A stretch of DNA of 64,000 bases, from positions 496,001-560,000 of the forward strand of contig NZ_JNJB01000004.1 in NCBI RefSeq assembly GCF_000701505.1, read 5' to 3'. The DNA comes from Dyadobacter crusticola DSM 16708. GTDB lineage: Bacteria; Bacteroidota; Bacteroidia; Cytophagales; Spirosomataceae. Below the pieces are notes generated by a model, which saw only the letters and a program-made list of their open reading frames with translations, had not been told where the DNA came from and did no database searches. Shown here piece after piece: positions 1 to 7,828 of this stretch; the stretch's first letter is position 1, and the number at the start of each line of letters is the position of its first letter. The translations under genes and the position numbers were made by a program.

Positions 1-280
1 CGCCTCTGTTCAGACTGAAATACCCGAGCGTCGAAATAAGCGCAACGGCAACGGATGCAGCAACTGAGTACCACAACCTGTTTATTCTTACATGCCTCTT
101 CTGCTGGATGCTCTCCTCGACCCGGGTCCACAAGTAAGTTTTCTCCGAAAGCTGGAGGCTTTCGTGACGGATATGCTGCATCAGCTGGCGCGTTGACTCT
201 GCTGTTTTCTGATCCTCCGCTGATAATTCCGGAAGTTCAGGATTTTCCGATTTTGCTTTCCTGGGTAGTCTTCTCTTCAT
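1..280 (-). CDS. FecR-family anti-sigma factor, N-terminal part (runs off the left edge)
   Basis: Reading the reverse strand from the ATG at 280 gives an open frame of 93 codons to the window edge. It begins MKRRLPRKAKSENPELPELS, is hydrophilic for about 68 residues, and then has one hydrophobic stretch (WYSVAASVAVALISTLGYF). That is the layout of Bacteroidota FecR-type anti-sigma factors: a short cytoplasmic sigma-binding part, one inner-membrane helix, then a periplasmic FecR domain, which here lies outside the window. The gene starts 88 nt downstream of the ECF sigma gene on the same strand, the usual sigma/anti-sigma order. Such pairs normally control a SusC/SusD locus, presumably further left. 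The family is inferred from position and topology because the FecR domain itself is not visible. Confidence 0.72.
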   Translation of the reverse strand, partial: MKRRLPRKAKSENPELPELSAEDQKTAESTRQLMQHIRHESLQLSEKTYLWTRVEESIQQKRHVRINRLWYSVAASVAVALISTLGYFSLNRG

Positions 281-368
281 GCGCAAACTTGTTTGACATA
301 CAAGAGAAGGATTTCGACAGGATATAGACTTGGAAAATGATTTATTTTTATAAAAAGTTGGAGGAAAG

Positions 369-959
369 TTACTGCCAGCAGAAAATCAGGAGAATAGAGC
401 CGAATTCCAGCTTTCCGCGGAGCTGCTTCAATGCGCGGTAAATGAATGTGCGGCATGTTGGCACCGAAATCTGCATCACAGCCGCTATCTGATCGTAATC
501 GAGATTTTGGTTGTACCGCAGGTAAAGTATCTCCCGCTGACGCTCGGGAAGTTGGTTCATTTCAGAGGCGAGCTGCTGCATCAGCTCCCGCTGTCCTTCA
601 TCCATAATTATTTCCTGTTCTATACTGAACGAAAATGCATTCATCCCAAAAGTATCCTCTGCATTCCAGCTGTCCAGGCGTAGCCGGGTTGCTTTTCGAT
701 GTGCCGCATACAGCTTCCTCCGGAAGGATTTCAGCATGTAAAATTTCACATTCACTTCCTGCGACAAGCCACTCCGGTAACTATGAAGGTCAATGAAAAG
801 GTCGTGGATACAATCCTTTACCAGATCATCGTCAGCAGTATAGCGCATTCCGAATGCAAAAAGACTGTCGGAAAAACGGTCATACAGCTGACTGAATGCC
901 TGCTGGTCGCCAGAAACGAAACGCTCCCATAGTTCGGTTTCCGGTAGTGTATGTGTCAT
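369..959 (-). CDS. ECF-type RNA polymerase sigma-70 factor
   Basis: A 196-residue protein of the Bacteroidota ECF sigma family. Region 2 spans about residues 10-80 (WERFVSGDQQAFSQLYDRF, then DDLVKDCIHDLFIDL, the core-binding and -10 recognition part). Region 4 spans about 125-185 (LPERQREILYLRYNQNLDYD followed by a helix-turn-helix ending ISVPTCRTFIYRALKQLR). It directs RNA polymerase to a small regulon and is normally held inactive by a membrane FecR protein; such a gene follows directly. The C-terminus after KLEF is short and hydrophobic. The start at 959 gives the normal family length. The target outer-membrane receptor is not in the window beside it. Confidence 0.92.
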   Translation of the reverse strand: MTHTLPETELWERFVSGDQQAFSQLYDRFSDSLFAFGMRYTADDDLVKDCIHDLFIDLHSYRSGLSQEVNVKFYMLKSFRRKLYAAHRKATRLRLDSWNAEDTFGMNAFSFSIEQEIIMDEGQRELMQQLASEMNQLPERQREILYLRYNQNLDYDQIAAVMQISVPTCRTFIYRALKQLRGKLEFGSILLIFCWQ

Positions 960-1022
960 AGCTGAGTAGCAAAATTTTAATTAAAATTATAACAATTATA
1001 TTAAACACACCAAGCCTGTGTA

Positions 1023-1055
1023 CAACATATCCGATCTGCAAGCACCGATATGTTG
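1023..1055. repeat. Perfect 9-bp inverted repeat between divergent genes
   Basis: CAACATATC at 1023-1031 is matched by GATATGTTG at 1047-1055, with a 15-nt spacer. It lies between the ECF sigma gene (leftward) and the oxygenase gene (rightward), just upstream of the predicted oxygenase promoter. It could be an operator for either gene; no regulator can be assigned. The alternative ATG at 1050 lies inside the right arm, which argues against that start. Confidence 0.55.
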
Positions 1056-1065
1056 GATGATCAGC

Positions 1066-1096
1066 TTGCCAAGTTCAGCGATAGTTTTATACTTTG
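1066..1096 (+). promoter_or_regulatory. Predicted promoter of the oxygenase gene
   Basis: TTG at 1066-1068 is followed after 19 nt by TATACTTTG at 1088-1096, one base longer than the Bacteroidota consensus TAnnTTTG. The ATG at 1104 comes only 7 nt after the -7 element, so the leader would be very short. This supports 1104 over 1050 as the translation start. Confidence 0.5.
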
Positions 1097-1103
1097 CACA
1101 AAA

Positions 1104-2069
1104 ATGGACAATATGGAACCTGCATTGTTAAATCAAGTCCCTTCGCTGGATTTGGCCGATTTCACTTCCGGAAATCCCGGGCAAAAAGCACAGTTTGTCG
1201 CTGACCTTGGCGCCGCTTTCACGAACATCGGTTTTGTCGCCATTAAAAACCACGGACTGAGCGACGAACTGCGCGAAAAATTGTATGCCGCAGTGCAGGA
1301 GTTTTTCAGACAGCCAGACGAGATTAAGAGAAAATACGAATTCCCTAACCTTTTCGGTCAACGCGGGTACATTAGTAAAGGAAAAGAAACAGCAAAAGGC
1401 TTTAAGGTAGCCGACCTGAAAGAGTTTTATCACGTTGGTCAGCCGGAGCCTATCGGGAATATGCCCTCCAATGTGTTTCCGGAGGGTTTTCCTGATTTTG
1501 AAAAATACACGCTCGAAGTCTACAAGACTTTTGAAAATACGGGAAAAACGCTTTTACGTGCGATTGCCATTTACCTGAATTTGGACGAAGACTATTTTGA
1601 AGATAAAGTTAAAAATGGCGACAGTCTCCTGCGTGCATTGCATTACTTCCCTATTCCCAACCCCGAGCTGGTACCGGAAGGCGCAGTAAGGGCCGCGGCA
1701 CACGGGGATATTAACCTGATTACATTGTTAATGGGCGCCAGCGCGGAAGGTTTGGAAGTGCTGCGCCGCGACGGAGAATGGATCGCGATCACTGCCCTAC
1801 CCGACCAGATCGTGGTGAATGTAGGCGATATGCTCGACCGGCTGACCAACCATAAACTGAAATCAACTATTCACCGGGTAGTCAATCCGCCGCGGGAGAA
1901 AATGGGCACATCAAGGTATTCTATACCCTTTTTCATGCACCCGAGAGCAGATATGGACCTGACGAGCCTGGAAAGCTGTGTCACGACGGAAAACCCCAAA
2001 TTGTACACCAATATGACGGCAGGCGAATTTTTGGATGAGCGCCTGAGGGAACTGGGTTTGAAAAAATAA
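1104..2069 (+). CDS. 2-oxoglutarate/Fe(II) oxygenase, isopenicillin-N-synthase-like
   Basis: Counted from ATG 1104 the protein has 321 residues. The N-terminal DIOX_N-type part (about 12-130) includes FTNIGFVAIKNHGL. The C-terminal 2OG-Fe(II) domain (about 175-290) carries the iron triad H200-G-D202 and H257, and the co-substrate-binding R271-Y-S273. Family members are soluble dioxygenases that couple 2-oxoglutarate decarboxylation to oxidation of a small molecule; the substrate cannot be told from sequence. A frame-compatible ATG at 1050 exists but lies upstream of the predicted promoter and inside an inverted repeat. A second possible start is ATG 1113. The chromate-transporter-like gene begins 14 nt after the stop, so the two are probably co-transcribed. 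Confidence 0.88.
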   Translation: MDNMEPALLNQVPSLDLADFTSGNPGQKAQFVADLGAAFTNIGFVAIKNHGLSDELREKLYAAVQEFFRQPDEIKRKYEFPNLFGQRGYISKGKETAKGFKVADLKEFYHVGQPEPIGNMPSNVFPEGFPDFEKYTLEVYKTFENTGKTLLRAIAIYLNLDEDYFEDKVKNGDSLLRALHYFPIPNPELVPEGAVRAAAHGDINLITLLMGASAEGLEVLRRDGEWIAITALPDQIVVNVGDMLDRLTNHKLKSTIHRVVNPPREKMGTSRYSIPFFMHPRADMDLTSLESCVTTENPKLYTNMTAGEFLDERLRELGLKK

Positions 2070-2083
2070 TTGCAGCAACCAAC

Positions 2084-3271
2084 TTGGCTCCCCCACCCAT
2101 CCGCCGTTTCAGATACATCATTTACCTGATGGATATCCTCTTGCTCTCGCTTACTGCATTCGGTGGGCCGCAGGTGCACCTGATGATGATGATCGAGCGG
2201 CTGGTACGCAAAAGAAGGTACATTACAGAAGAAGAACTGCTTGAATTACAGGCACTTTGCCAGGTACTACCCGGACCAAGCTCCACGCAGACGGTTACTG
2301 CTATTGGCCTGAAAATTGGCGGCCAACCCCTCGCCTATCTGACGCTGATTGTGTGGTCGATACCGGCAATGGTGTTCATGACTGCGGCAGCAATCGGCAT
2401 TCATTATCTTGAAAAGCAGTCTATTTCGCTCAATTTCACGCGCTTTGTGGGGCCAATGGCAGTCGCGTTCCTGATGTACGGCGCTTCTGCGATCGCACGA
2501 AAAGTAGTCCATAACAGGCAGGGCTGGACTTTTCTGATCATCTCCACGATACTGGCTTACTTGTACCCGTCTCCTTACATGACGCCCCTGCTGATCGTGC
2601 TCGGCGGCGTGGCCGCTTCGCTGAACTTCAAGAAGCACGAGAAAATGGAGAAAGCGCCTATCCGCATCAAATGGCGACCGATCATTTTCTGGATCTCGGT
2701 GCTGGTCGCAGCGGCCCTGATAGGTAAAATCACAAATTCGCTGCCGGTGCGGCTTTTCGAAAACTTTTACCGGAACGGAAGTCTTGTTTTTGGCGGCGGC
2801 CAAGTGCTTGTCCCCATTCTTTATAATGAGTTTGTCGGATTCAAAAGTTACCTGAGCGAGCAGGAGTTTCTGGCTGGAATGGCGCTGACGCAGGTGGTAC
2901 CGGGGCCCGTGTTCTCGATCGCTACTTTTGTGGGAAGTATGTCGCTGCAATCGCACGGAGTTTTTGGGCAGATCGTGGGCGGGTTTGTGGCTACCGCGGG
3001 TATTTTCTTGCCGGGTACATTTTTCATTTTCTTCGCCTATCCATTCTGGAACCAGCTCAAAAAGTACCGGGGGATCCGCGCCTCGCTGGAAGGCATACAT
3101 TCGGCCAGCTGCGGGCTAACGATCGCAGCCGCCATTTCGCTCTTCCAACCGATGATGAACGACTGGCAGCCACTCGTTACCGTGCTCGCCACCCTGCTGA
3201 TACTTACCTTCGCCAGAGTACCTTCCTACCTTATCATTCTGGGGGGATTGGTTTTGGGTTTGTTGTTTTAA
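2084..3271 (+). CDS. Chromate transporter family (CHR/ChrA) protein
   Basis: A 395-residue membrane protein with the internal duplication of full-length CHR transporters. FGGPQ (26-30) and CQVLPGPSSTQT (59-70) in the first half are repeated as FGGGQ (236-240) and TQVVPGPVFS (269-278) in the second. Each half has about five or six hydrophobic segments, separated by a charged stretch near 183-197 (NFKKHEKMEKAPIRIK). Characterised ChrA proteins export chromate; many chromosomal members are not proven to. The start is TTG at 2084, giving about 25 residues before FGGPQ as in homologues. The first in-frame ATG, at 2129, would leave almost nothing before the motif. It lies 14 nt after the oxygenase gene. 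Confidence 0.85.
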   Translation: MAPPPIRRFRYIIYLMDILLLSLTAFGGPQVHLMMMIERLVRKRRYITEEELLELQALCQVLPGPSSTQTVTAIGLKIGGQPLAYLTLIVWSIPAMVFMTAAAIGIHYLEKQSISLNFTRFVGPMAVAFLMYGASAIARKVVHNRQGWTFLIISTILAYLYPSPYMTPLLIVLGGVAASLNFKKHEKMEKAPIRIKWRPIIFWISVLVAAALIGKITNSLPVRLFENFYRNGSLVFGGGQVLVPILYNEFVGFKSYLSEQEFLAGMALTQVVPGPVFSIATFVGSMSLQSHGVFGQIVGGFVATAGIFLPGTFFIFFAYPFWNQLKKYRGIRASLEGIHSASCGLTIAAAISLFQPMMNDWQPLVTVLATLLILTFARVPSYLIILGGLVLGLLF

Positions 3272-3323
3272 GGAATGCAGCCTTTTTTCCCTAAATTGCC
3301 TATTCACTAGACTTCATTTCTTT

Positions 3324-3749
3324 ATGACACATACTACTTCAAATTCGAAGATCCACGAGGGACGCAACCTCAAACGCTTCCGCGAAATGTTGGGTATCAA
3401 GCAAGATGCCTTTGCATTTCAGCTAGGCGAAGATTGGAACCAGCAGAAAGTTTCACTTCTTGAACAAAAAGAGAAGATTGACGCAAACATTTTAAATCAG
3501 GTAGCCGCAGTCCTCAAAATACCAGCCGAGGCGATTCAACATTTCGAAGAAGAAAAGGCTATCAATATTATCACTAATACCTTTAACAATCACGACCAGT
3601 CAAATGGGGTGAATATTTATCCGACATTTCATCAACCTATTGATAAGATCATCCAATATCATGAGGAAAAGATCGCCTTGTATGAGCGAAGGCTGAAAGA
3701 GAAAGAGGAGATGATGGCAATGTTGAAAGAGTTAATTGAGAAAAACTAA
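3324..3749 (+). CDS. XRE-type helix-turn-helix protein with C-terminal coiled coil
   Basis: A 141-residue protein. Residues about 13-67 form an XRE/Cro-type HTH (RNLKRFREMLGIKQDAFAFQ, then QQKVSLLEQKEKI and a long third part). This is followed by a polar linker and a charged C-terminal helix (YHEEKIALYERRLKEKEEMM) that reads as a coiled coil for dimerisation. Proteins of this shape are common in Cytophagales and are presumed DNA-binding regulators; their targets are not known. It stands alone, between the chromate-transporter-like gene and a palindromic repeat. Confidence 0.75.
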   Translation: MTHTTSNSKIHEGRNLKRFREMLGIKQDAFAFQLGEDWNQQKVSLLEQKEKIDANILNQVAAVLKIPAEAIQHFEEEKAINIITNTFNNHDQSNGVNIYPTFHQPIDKIIQYHEEKIALYERRLKEKEEMMAMLKELIEKN

Positions 3750-3767
3750 AAGCACTGTTCACCTACT

Positions 3768-3838
3768 TTTGTCACCCTGAGCGCAGTCGAAGAGCATGCG
3801 TTATCGCTCTTCCCTTCGACTGCGCTCAGGGTGACAAA
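3768..3838. repeat. Palindromic intergenic repeat, 25-bp perfect arms
   Basis: The 25-nt arm at 3768-3792 (core GTCACCCTGAGCGCAGTCGA) is repeated in perfect inverse complement at 3814-3838, with a 21-nt spacer. Within the spacer AGAGC/GCTCT can extend the pairing. I recall this core from intergenic regions of many Bacteroidota genomes, where it behaves like a REP/MITE-type element. No U-tract follows either arm, so a simple terminator is less likely, though it sits where one for the XRE gene might. Confidence 0.8.
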
Positions 3839-3910
3839 GCGTAAGAACATATGTGTAGCATTAAAATAGCTTCAACAGAATTTAAACATAGCATACATTA
3901 AATCCTTGTA

Positions 3911-6886
3911 ATGAAATTCCTGCCTCACTTTTCTCTTTTCCTGCTTCTCAACAGCTTTCTCGCGAATGCACAGTTAACTACCTCTCCGGCATTCTTAAAC
4001 AAAAACCTTCCTCTCAAGTCCCGGCAGTGGGTCGACTCTGTGTTCGCTTCGCTGACTCCTGACGAAAGGATCGCTCAGCTGATCATGATCCCGGCGGTAT
4101 CGGATGTGAAAAGAGCATTGATCGATCCGAAGGCGAGTAGCCCGGAGATGGTTGAAAAACTGATCCGTGAAAATAAAGTGGGCGGGATCGTGTTCTTCCA
4201 GGGCGGGCCGGTACCGCAGGCCAGGCTGACAAACCACTATCAATCTATTTCCAAAGTGCCGCTGCTGGTCGCAATGGATGCGGAGTTCGGACTGGCAATG
4301 CGCATTGACAGCACGGTTCGTTACCCTTATCAAATGACACTCGGCGCAATCCAGGGCAACAACGTCCTGATCTACGAAATGGGCGCTCAGCTGGCCAGAC
4401 AGGCAAAAAGGCTGGGTATGCACATTAATTTCGCGCCCGTAGCCGATGTGAACAACAACCCCGATAATCCGGTGATCAGCTTTCGCTCCTTTGGTGAAAA
4501 CAAATTCAAGGTAGCAGACAAGGCGGTGGCTTATATGAAGGGAATGCAGGACAACGGGTTGCTCACCAGCGCAAAGCATTTTCCCGGCCACGGGGACACA
4601 GGGGTTGATTCCCATTTTGACCTCCCTCTAATTGCACATGACGTAAACCGCATTGATTCACTTGAAATGTACCCGTTTAAAGCATTGATCAGCAATGGGA
4701 TCAGCGGGATCATGATTGCGCATTTGAGTATTCCTGCTTTGGACAAAACCCCAAACCTGCCTTCGACATTATCCAAGCCAATCGTGACAGATATCCTGAG
4801 AAAACAGCTCGGTTTCGACGGGCTGATCTATTCCGACGCGATGAATATGAAGGGAGTTACCAAGTATTTCCCTGATGGAAAAGCCGATGCAATGGGGCTC
4901 GAAGCGGGAATGGATATTCTGGAATTTACCGAAGATGTGAATAAATCTATTGCCGAGATCAAGAAAAGCATTGCGGAAGGGCGGATCTCGCAGGAGGAAA
5001 TCGATGCGCGGTGCAAGAAGGTTTTAATGGCAAAAGCCTGGGCCGGACTCGACCGCTACAAGCCAGTCGATATGAATAATCTATATGAAGATCTGAACCC
5101 GAAGTCTGCCGAGCTGATCAACAGATTATTGACCGAGAAAGCATTAACAGTTCTGAAAAACGACAACAACCTGCTGCCGCTGCGGGATCTGGATACATTG
5201 AAAATCGCTTCCATTTCGCTCGGTGCAGATACCATCACCACTTTCCAGAAAACGCTCGGGCTTTATACGACGGTGGACCATTTCTTTGTTCCTGCCAAAG
5301 CAACTGACGCACAGATTGCTGCTGTGAAAGCTAATCTGAAAAACTATAACCTGCTGCTGGTAGGTGTGCATTTGGGAAGCATCTCTCCGAAGACCAACTA
5401 TGGTCTGACTGAACCCATGAATGCGGTTTTGCAGGAGCTGATCGCGACTAACAAGGCAGTTGTGTCCGTTTTCGGCAATCCGTACTCTTTGAATAAGATA
5501 GAAAAAGCAGCGAATGCAAAAGCATTGGTAATGGCTTATCAGCTGACCCCATATACGCAGGACATTTCGGCCCAGCTGATTTTTGGTGCGATACCGGCGA
5601 GCGGCAAATTGCCGGTAACTGTGAACACACAATTCCCATATAATGCAGGTATCGAAACGCCGGCAATTGGCAGATTGAAGTACACAATCCCGGAAGAGCT
5701 GGGAATGGATTCGAAAATAATAACCTATAAAATTGATTCCATTGCGAACCTGGCGATCACGGAGAAGGCGACGCCGGGCTGCGTGGTACAGCTGGCGAAG
5801 GACGGAAAAGTATTTTTCAGAAAAGCCTACGGAAGGCATACTTACGAAGGCAATGCGAATGTAAAGCTGAATGATCTCTACGACCTGGCTTCAGTAACCA
5901 AAATCACCGCTTCAACACTCGCATTGATGAGTCTTTGGGACCAGAAGAAATTTGATCTGGACGCTACGATGAAAGATTATCTGCCTGATTTTGCAAAGTC
6001 TAACAAGGCAGACCTGGAATGGAGAAAGGTACTAACGCACAGCGCGCGTCTGAAAGCATTTATTGTCCTTTGGAAAGAGGCTCAGAATGCGAACGGAAGC
6101 TGGAAAAAGAAGACTTTCAGCACAAAGCAGTCAGCGCGGTACCCGATTTCGGTGGTGGGTGACAGTCTTTTTATTTTTAAAGATTATGACAAAACGATAT
6201 TCAGATCGATCCGCGACTCTCCTTTGAATGAGAAAGAAGGTTATGTGTACAGTGATTTGTCTTTCATACTGTACCCGCAGATTGTTAAAACCCTATCAGG
6301 TGAGAATTTTGAGGATTACCTGAAAAATCACTACTACCACAAACTGGGCGCAAACACATTGACTTTCAACCCGAAACGCTATTACAAACTAGAAGATATT
6401 GTGCCTACCGAAAAGGATACGTTTTTCAGGATGACACAGCTGCATGGCCAGGTTCACGATGAAGCCGCAGCTATGCTCGGCGGATTGAGCGGCCACGCGG
6501 GGCTTTTCGGGGACGCGAATGACGTGATGAAGGTTTGGCAAATGTATCTGCAACAAGGCTACTACGGCGGCCAGCAGCTGCTTAGCAAGGACGCGCTGAT
6601 TGAATTTACGAGATACCAGTATCCGGAAACAGGCAGCCGCCGCGGGATTGGTTTTGATAAGCCTACATTCAAGTACTCAGGCAATGCACCGAAGTACGCA
6701 AGTCCGTCAAGCTTCGGACATACCGGCTACACCGGAATTATGACGTGGGCTGATCCTGCCTGGAACCTGAACTATGTTTTTCTATCAAACCGGGTTTATC
6801 CCACAAGGGAAAACAGCAAAATATCGACATTGAATATACGGACTGCGATCATGGATGTGGTGTACCAGGAGCTGCTAAGAAAGTAG
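3911..6886 (+). CDS. Secreted GH3 N-acetylhexosaminidase (NagZ-like) fused to a class C beta-lactamase-like domain
   Basis: A 991-residue protein with a signal peptide (first 20 residues, ending FLANA-Q). Residues about 35-370 are a GH3 domain of NagZ type: the motif KHFPGHGDT (222-230) with D233-S-H235, which holds the His/Asp catalytic dyad, and the nucleophile D309 in YSDAMNM. A GH3 C-terminal-like region follows to about 590. Residues about 600-985 are a serine beta-lactamase/transpeptidase-like domain with S661-V-T-K664, Y780-S-D and H937-T-G in place of KTG. The segment HSARL (710-714) stands where homologues usually have H-T-S-G-L. Such fusions are widespread in Bacteroidota. A role in periplasmic muropeptide turnover is inferred from the two folds. 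Confidence 0.9.
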   Translation: MKFLPHFSLFLLLNSFLANAQLTTSPAFLNKNLPLKSRQWVDSVFASLTPDERIAQLIMIPAVSDVKRALIDPKASSPEMVEKLIRENKVGGIVFFQGGPVPQARLTNHYQSISKVPLLVAMDAEFGLAMRIDSTVRYPYQMTLGAIQGNNVLIYEMGAQLARQAKRLGMHINFAPVADVNNNPDNPVISFRSFGENKFKVADKAVAYMKGMQDNGLLTSAKHFPGHGDTGVDSHFDLPLIAHDVNRIDSLEMYPFKALISNGISGIMIAHLSIPALDKTPNLPSTLSKPIVTDILRKQLGFDGLIYSDAMNMKGVTKYFPDGKADAMGLEAGMDILEFTEDVNKSIAEIKKSIAEGRISQEEIDARCKKVLMAKAWAGLDRYKPVDMNNLYEDLNPKSAELINRLLTEKALTVLKNDNNLLPLRDLDTLKIASISLGADTITTFQKTLGLYTTVDHFFVPAKATDAQIAAVKANLKNYNLLLVGVHLGSISPKTNYGLTEPMNAVLQELIATNKAVVSVFGNPYSLNKIEKAANAKALVMAYQLTPYTQDISAQLIFGAIPASGKLPVTVNTQFPYNAGIETPAIGRLKYTIPEELGMDSKIITYKIDSIANLAITEKATPGCVVQLAKDGKVFFRKAYGRHTYEGNANVKLNDLYDLASVTKITASTLALMSLWDQKKFDLDATMKDYLPDFAKSNKADLEWRKVLTHSARLKAFIVLWKEAQNANGSWKKKTFSTKQSARYPISVVGDSLFIFKDYDKTIFRSIRDSPLNEKEGYVYSDLSFILYPQIVKTLSGENFEDYLKNHYYHKLGANTLTFNPKRYYKLEDIVPTEKDTFFRMTQLHGQVHDEAAAMLGGLSGHAGLFGDANDVMKVWQMYLQQGYYGGQQLLSKDALIEFTRYQYPETGSRRGIGFDKPTFKYSGNAPKYASPSSFGHTGYTGIMTWADPAWNLNYVFLSNRVYPTRENSKISTLNIRTAIMDVVYQELLRK

Positions 6887-6919
6887 GTACCTGGGCTGGC
6901 AGCAGGGCTTTTCTATTCC

Positions 6920-6927
6920 TATATTTG
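6920..6927 (+). promoter_or_regulatory. Promoter -7 element of the DUF721 gene
   Basis: TATATTTG matches TAnnTTTG exactly and ends 21 nt before the ATG at 6949. No clear TTG lies 19-23 nt upstream, so only the -7 half is supported. It excludes the TTG at 6925 as a start codon. Confidence 0.5.
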
Positions 6928-6948
6928 TACTACTCACCTCTGCATAAC

Positions 6949-7275
6949 ATGGCACAACACTATCGGTTTGACAAAGAAAAAGCATCGCGGCGCCCGGGCG
7001 TCACGCCGCTGAAAGATGCTATCGATCAGATGCTTGAAAAATACCGGATTCGTACCCGTTTTGACCAGTCGTACGTGGTAGCGCATTGGGATAAAATTAT
7101 GGGATCGGCAATTGCGACACGCACTCAGAAAGTCTACATTCACGAACGGACACTTTTCCTGCAAATAGAATCCGCCCCGCTACGGAACGAACTTCTCCGC
7201 GCCAAAAGCAAGATTATCGAGCTGATCAACAGGGAGATGAAGAGTGATTTGGTTGATGACGTGATATTTATTTAG
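6949..7275 (+). CDS. DUF721 (DciA-like) protein
   Basis: A 108-residue basic protein of the DUF721 family. Its core matches the fold: a helical N-terminus (PLKDAIDQMLEKYRIRTRFD), VVAHWDKIMGSAIATRTQKV, then the conserved strand-helix part (LFLQIESAPLRNELLRAKSK, with a final LINREM). DciA proteins load replicative helicase in many bacteria; the short Bacteroidota members are assigned by domain only. ATG 6949 was chosen because a perfect promoter -7 element covers the alternative TTG at 6925. It stands between the glycosidase fusion and the toxin-antitoxin pair. Confidence 0.82.
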   Translation: MAQHYRFDKEKASRRPGVTPLKDAIDQMLEKYRIRTRFDQSYVVAHWDKIMGSAIATRTQKVYIHERTLFLQIESAPLRNELLRAKSKIIELINREMKSDLVDDVIFI

Positions 7276-7282
7276 TTAACTT

Positions 7283-7300
7283 CGTTATTATCTAATAACG
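7283..7300. promoter_or_regulatory. Perfect 18-bp dyad, probable operator of the toxin-antitoxin pair
   Basis: CGTTATTA-TC-TAATAACG is an exact inverted repeat (8-bp arms, 2-nt centre) ending 11 nt before the antitoxin ATG. Toxin-antitoxin operons are usually autorepressed through such a dyad. It is too AT-rich and lacks the T-tract expected of a terminator for the preceding gene. Confidence 0.55.
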
Positions 7301-7311
7301 CATTCTGCAAA

Positions 7312-7512
7312 ATGACGACACTAACAATTACTACGGAAAATCAAGAAGTTGTAAAAGCCGTTAAAGCGCTGTTGGAAGACTTCCATGTATCGTTTAAAGA
7401 AGAGCAAGAACAGCCCTATAATCCCGAATTTGTTGCTAAGATTGAAAGTAGCAGACAGCAGGTTAGAGAAGGCAAAACAGTAAAAATTGCTTTGGACGAT
7501 ATATGGAAATAG
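7312..7512 (+). CDS. Antitoxin of a YoeB-type module (DUF2683-like)
   Basis: A 66-residue acidic/basic protein: a short beta-rich N-terminus (MTTLTITTENQEVVKAVKAL), a charged linker with QPYNPEFVAKIESSRQQVRE, and an amphipathic end (KTVKIALDDIWK). Small proteins with the pattern P-x-F-V-x-K-I-x-x-S...G-K-x-V-K-I...D-I-W directly precede YoeB/Txe toxins in Bacteroidota, and the C-terminal part is thought to wrap the toxin. It overlaps the toxin start by 10 nt, which implies translational coupling. A perfect dyad lies just upstream. I see no clear DNA-binding fold of the YefM kind. Confidence 0.75.
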   Translation: MTTLTITTENQEVVKAVKALLEDFHVSFKEEQEQPYNPEFVAKIESSRQQVREGKTVKIALDDIWK

Positions 7513-7781
7513 AGTATTCCATTGACGCTCAAAATGATCTGGCCTATTGGCAAAAAACGAAGAATATTCCTGTTCTGAAAAAGCTGAGAGCTCTTATTGA
7601 ATCTATTCAAGAGTCACCTTTTGAGGGAATAGGCAAACCTGAACCATTGAAGCATAACTTGGCAGGATGCTGGTCCAGACGAATTACGCACGAGCATCGC
7701 ATTGTTTACGAAGTGATTGATGACACAGTTTTACATTCTTTCGCTCAGAGGTCACTACTCCTAATCAAATACAAAATCTAA
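7503..7781 (+). CDS. Txe/YoeB-family mRNA interferase toxin, C-terminus frameshifted
   Basis: YoeB toxins are ribosome-dependent mRNA endonucleases. The body is a clear match: YSIDAQNDLAYWQKT at the N-terminus and PFEGIGKPEPLKHNLAGCWS, RRITHEHRIVYEV in the middle. YoeB ends in a catalytic His-Tyr pair, but this frame ends SFAQRSLLLIKYKI. Removing one T from the run at 7729-7732 gives VYILSLRGHYS and a stop at 7762-7764. That is the expected ending and gives 86 residues, against 84 for Escherichia coli YoeB. So the last part from about residue 77 is out of frame, and the catalytic His/Tyr are lost. The toxin is probably inactive, unless the extra base is a sequencing error. Confidence 0.85.
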   Translation: MEIEYSIDAQNDLAYWQKTKNIPVLKKLRALIESIQESPFEGIGKPEPLKHNLAGCWSRRITHEHRIVYEVIDDTVLHSFAQRSLLLIKYKI

Positions 7782-7828
7782 TGCTTTAACATTTAGAAGG
7801 ATAGTTGTCCTTTTATGTGGCTATTTCA

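Noticed and set aside
1050..1103. Longer N-terminus of the oxygenase from ATG 1050
   Set aside because: It starts inside a perfect inverted repeat and upstream of a promoter-like TTG-N19-TATACTTTG. The extra residues have no family counterpart.
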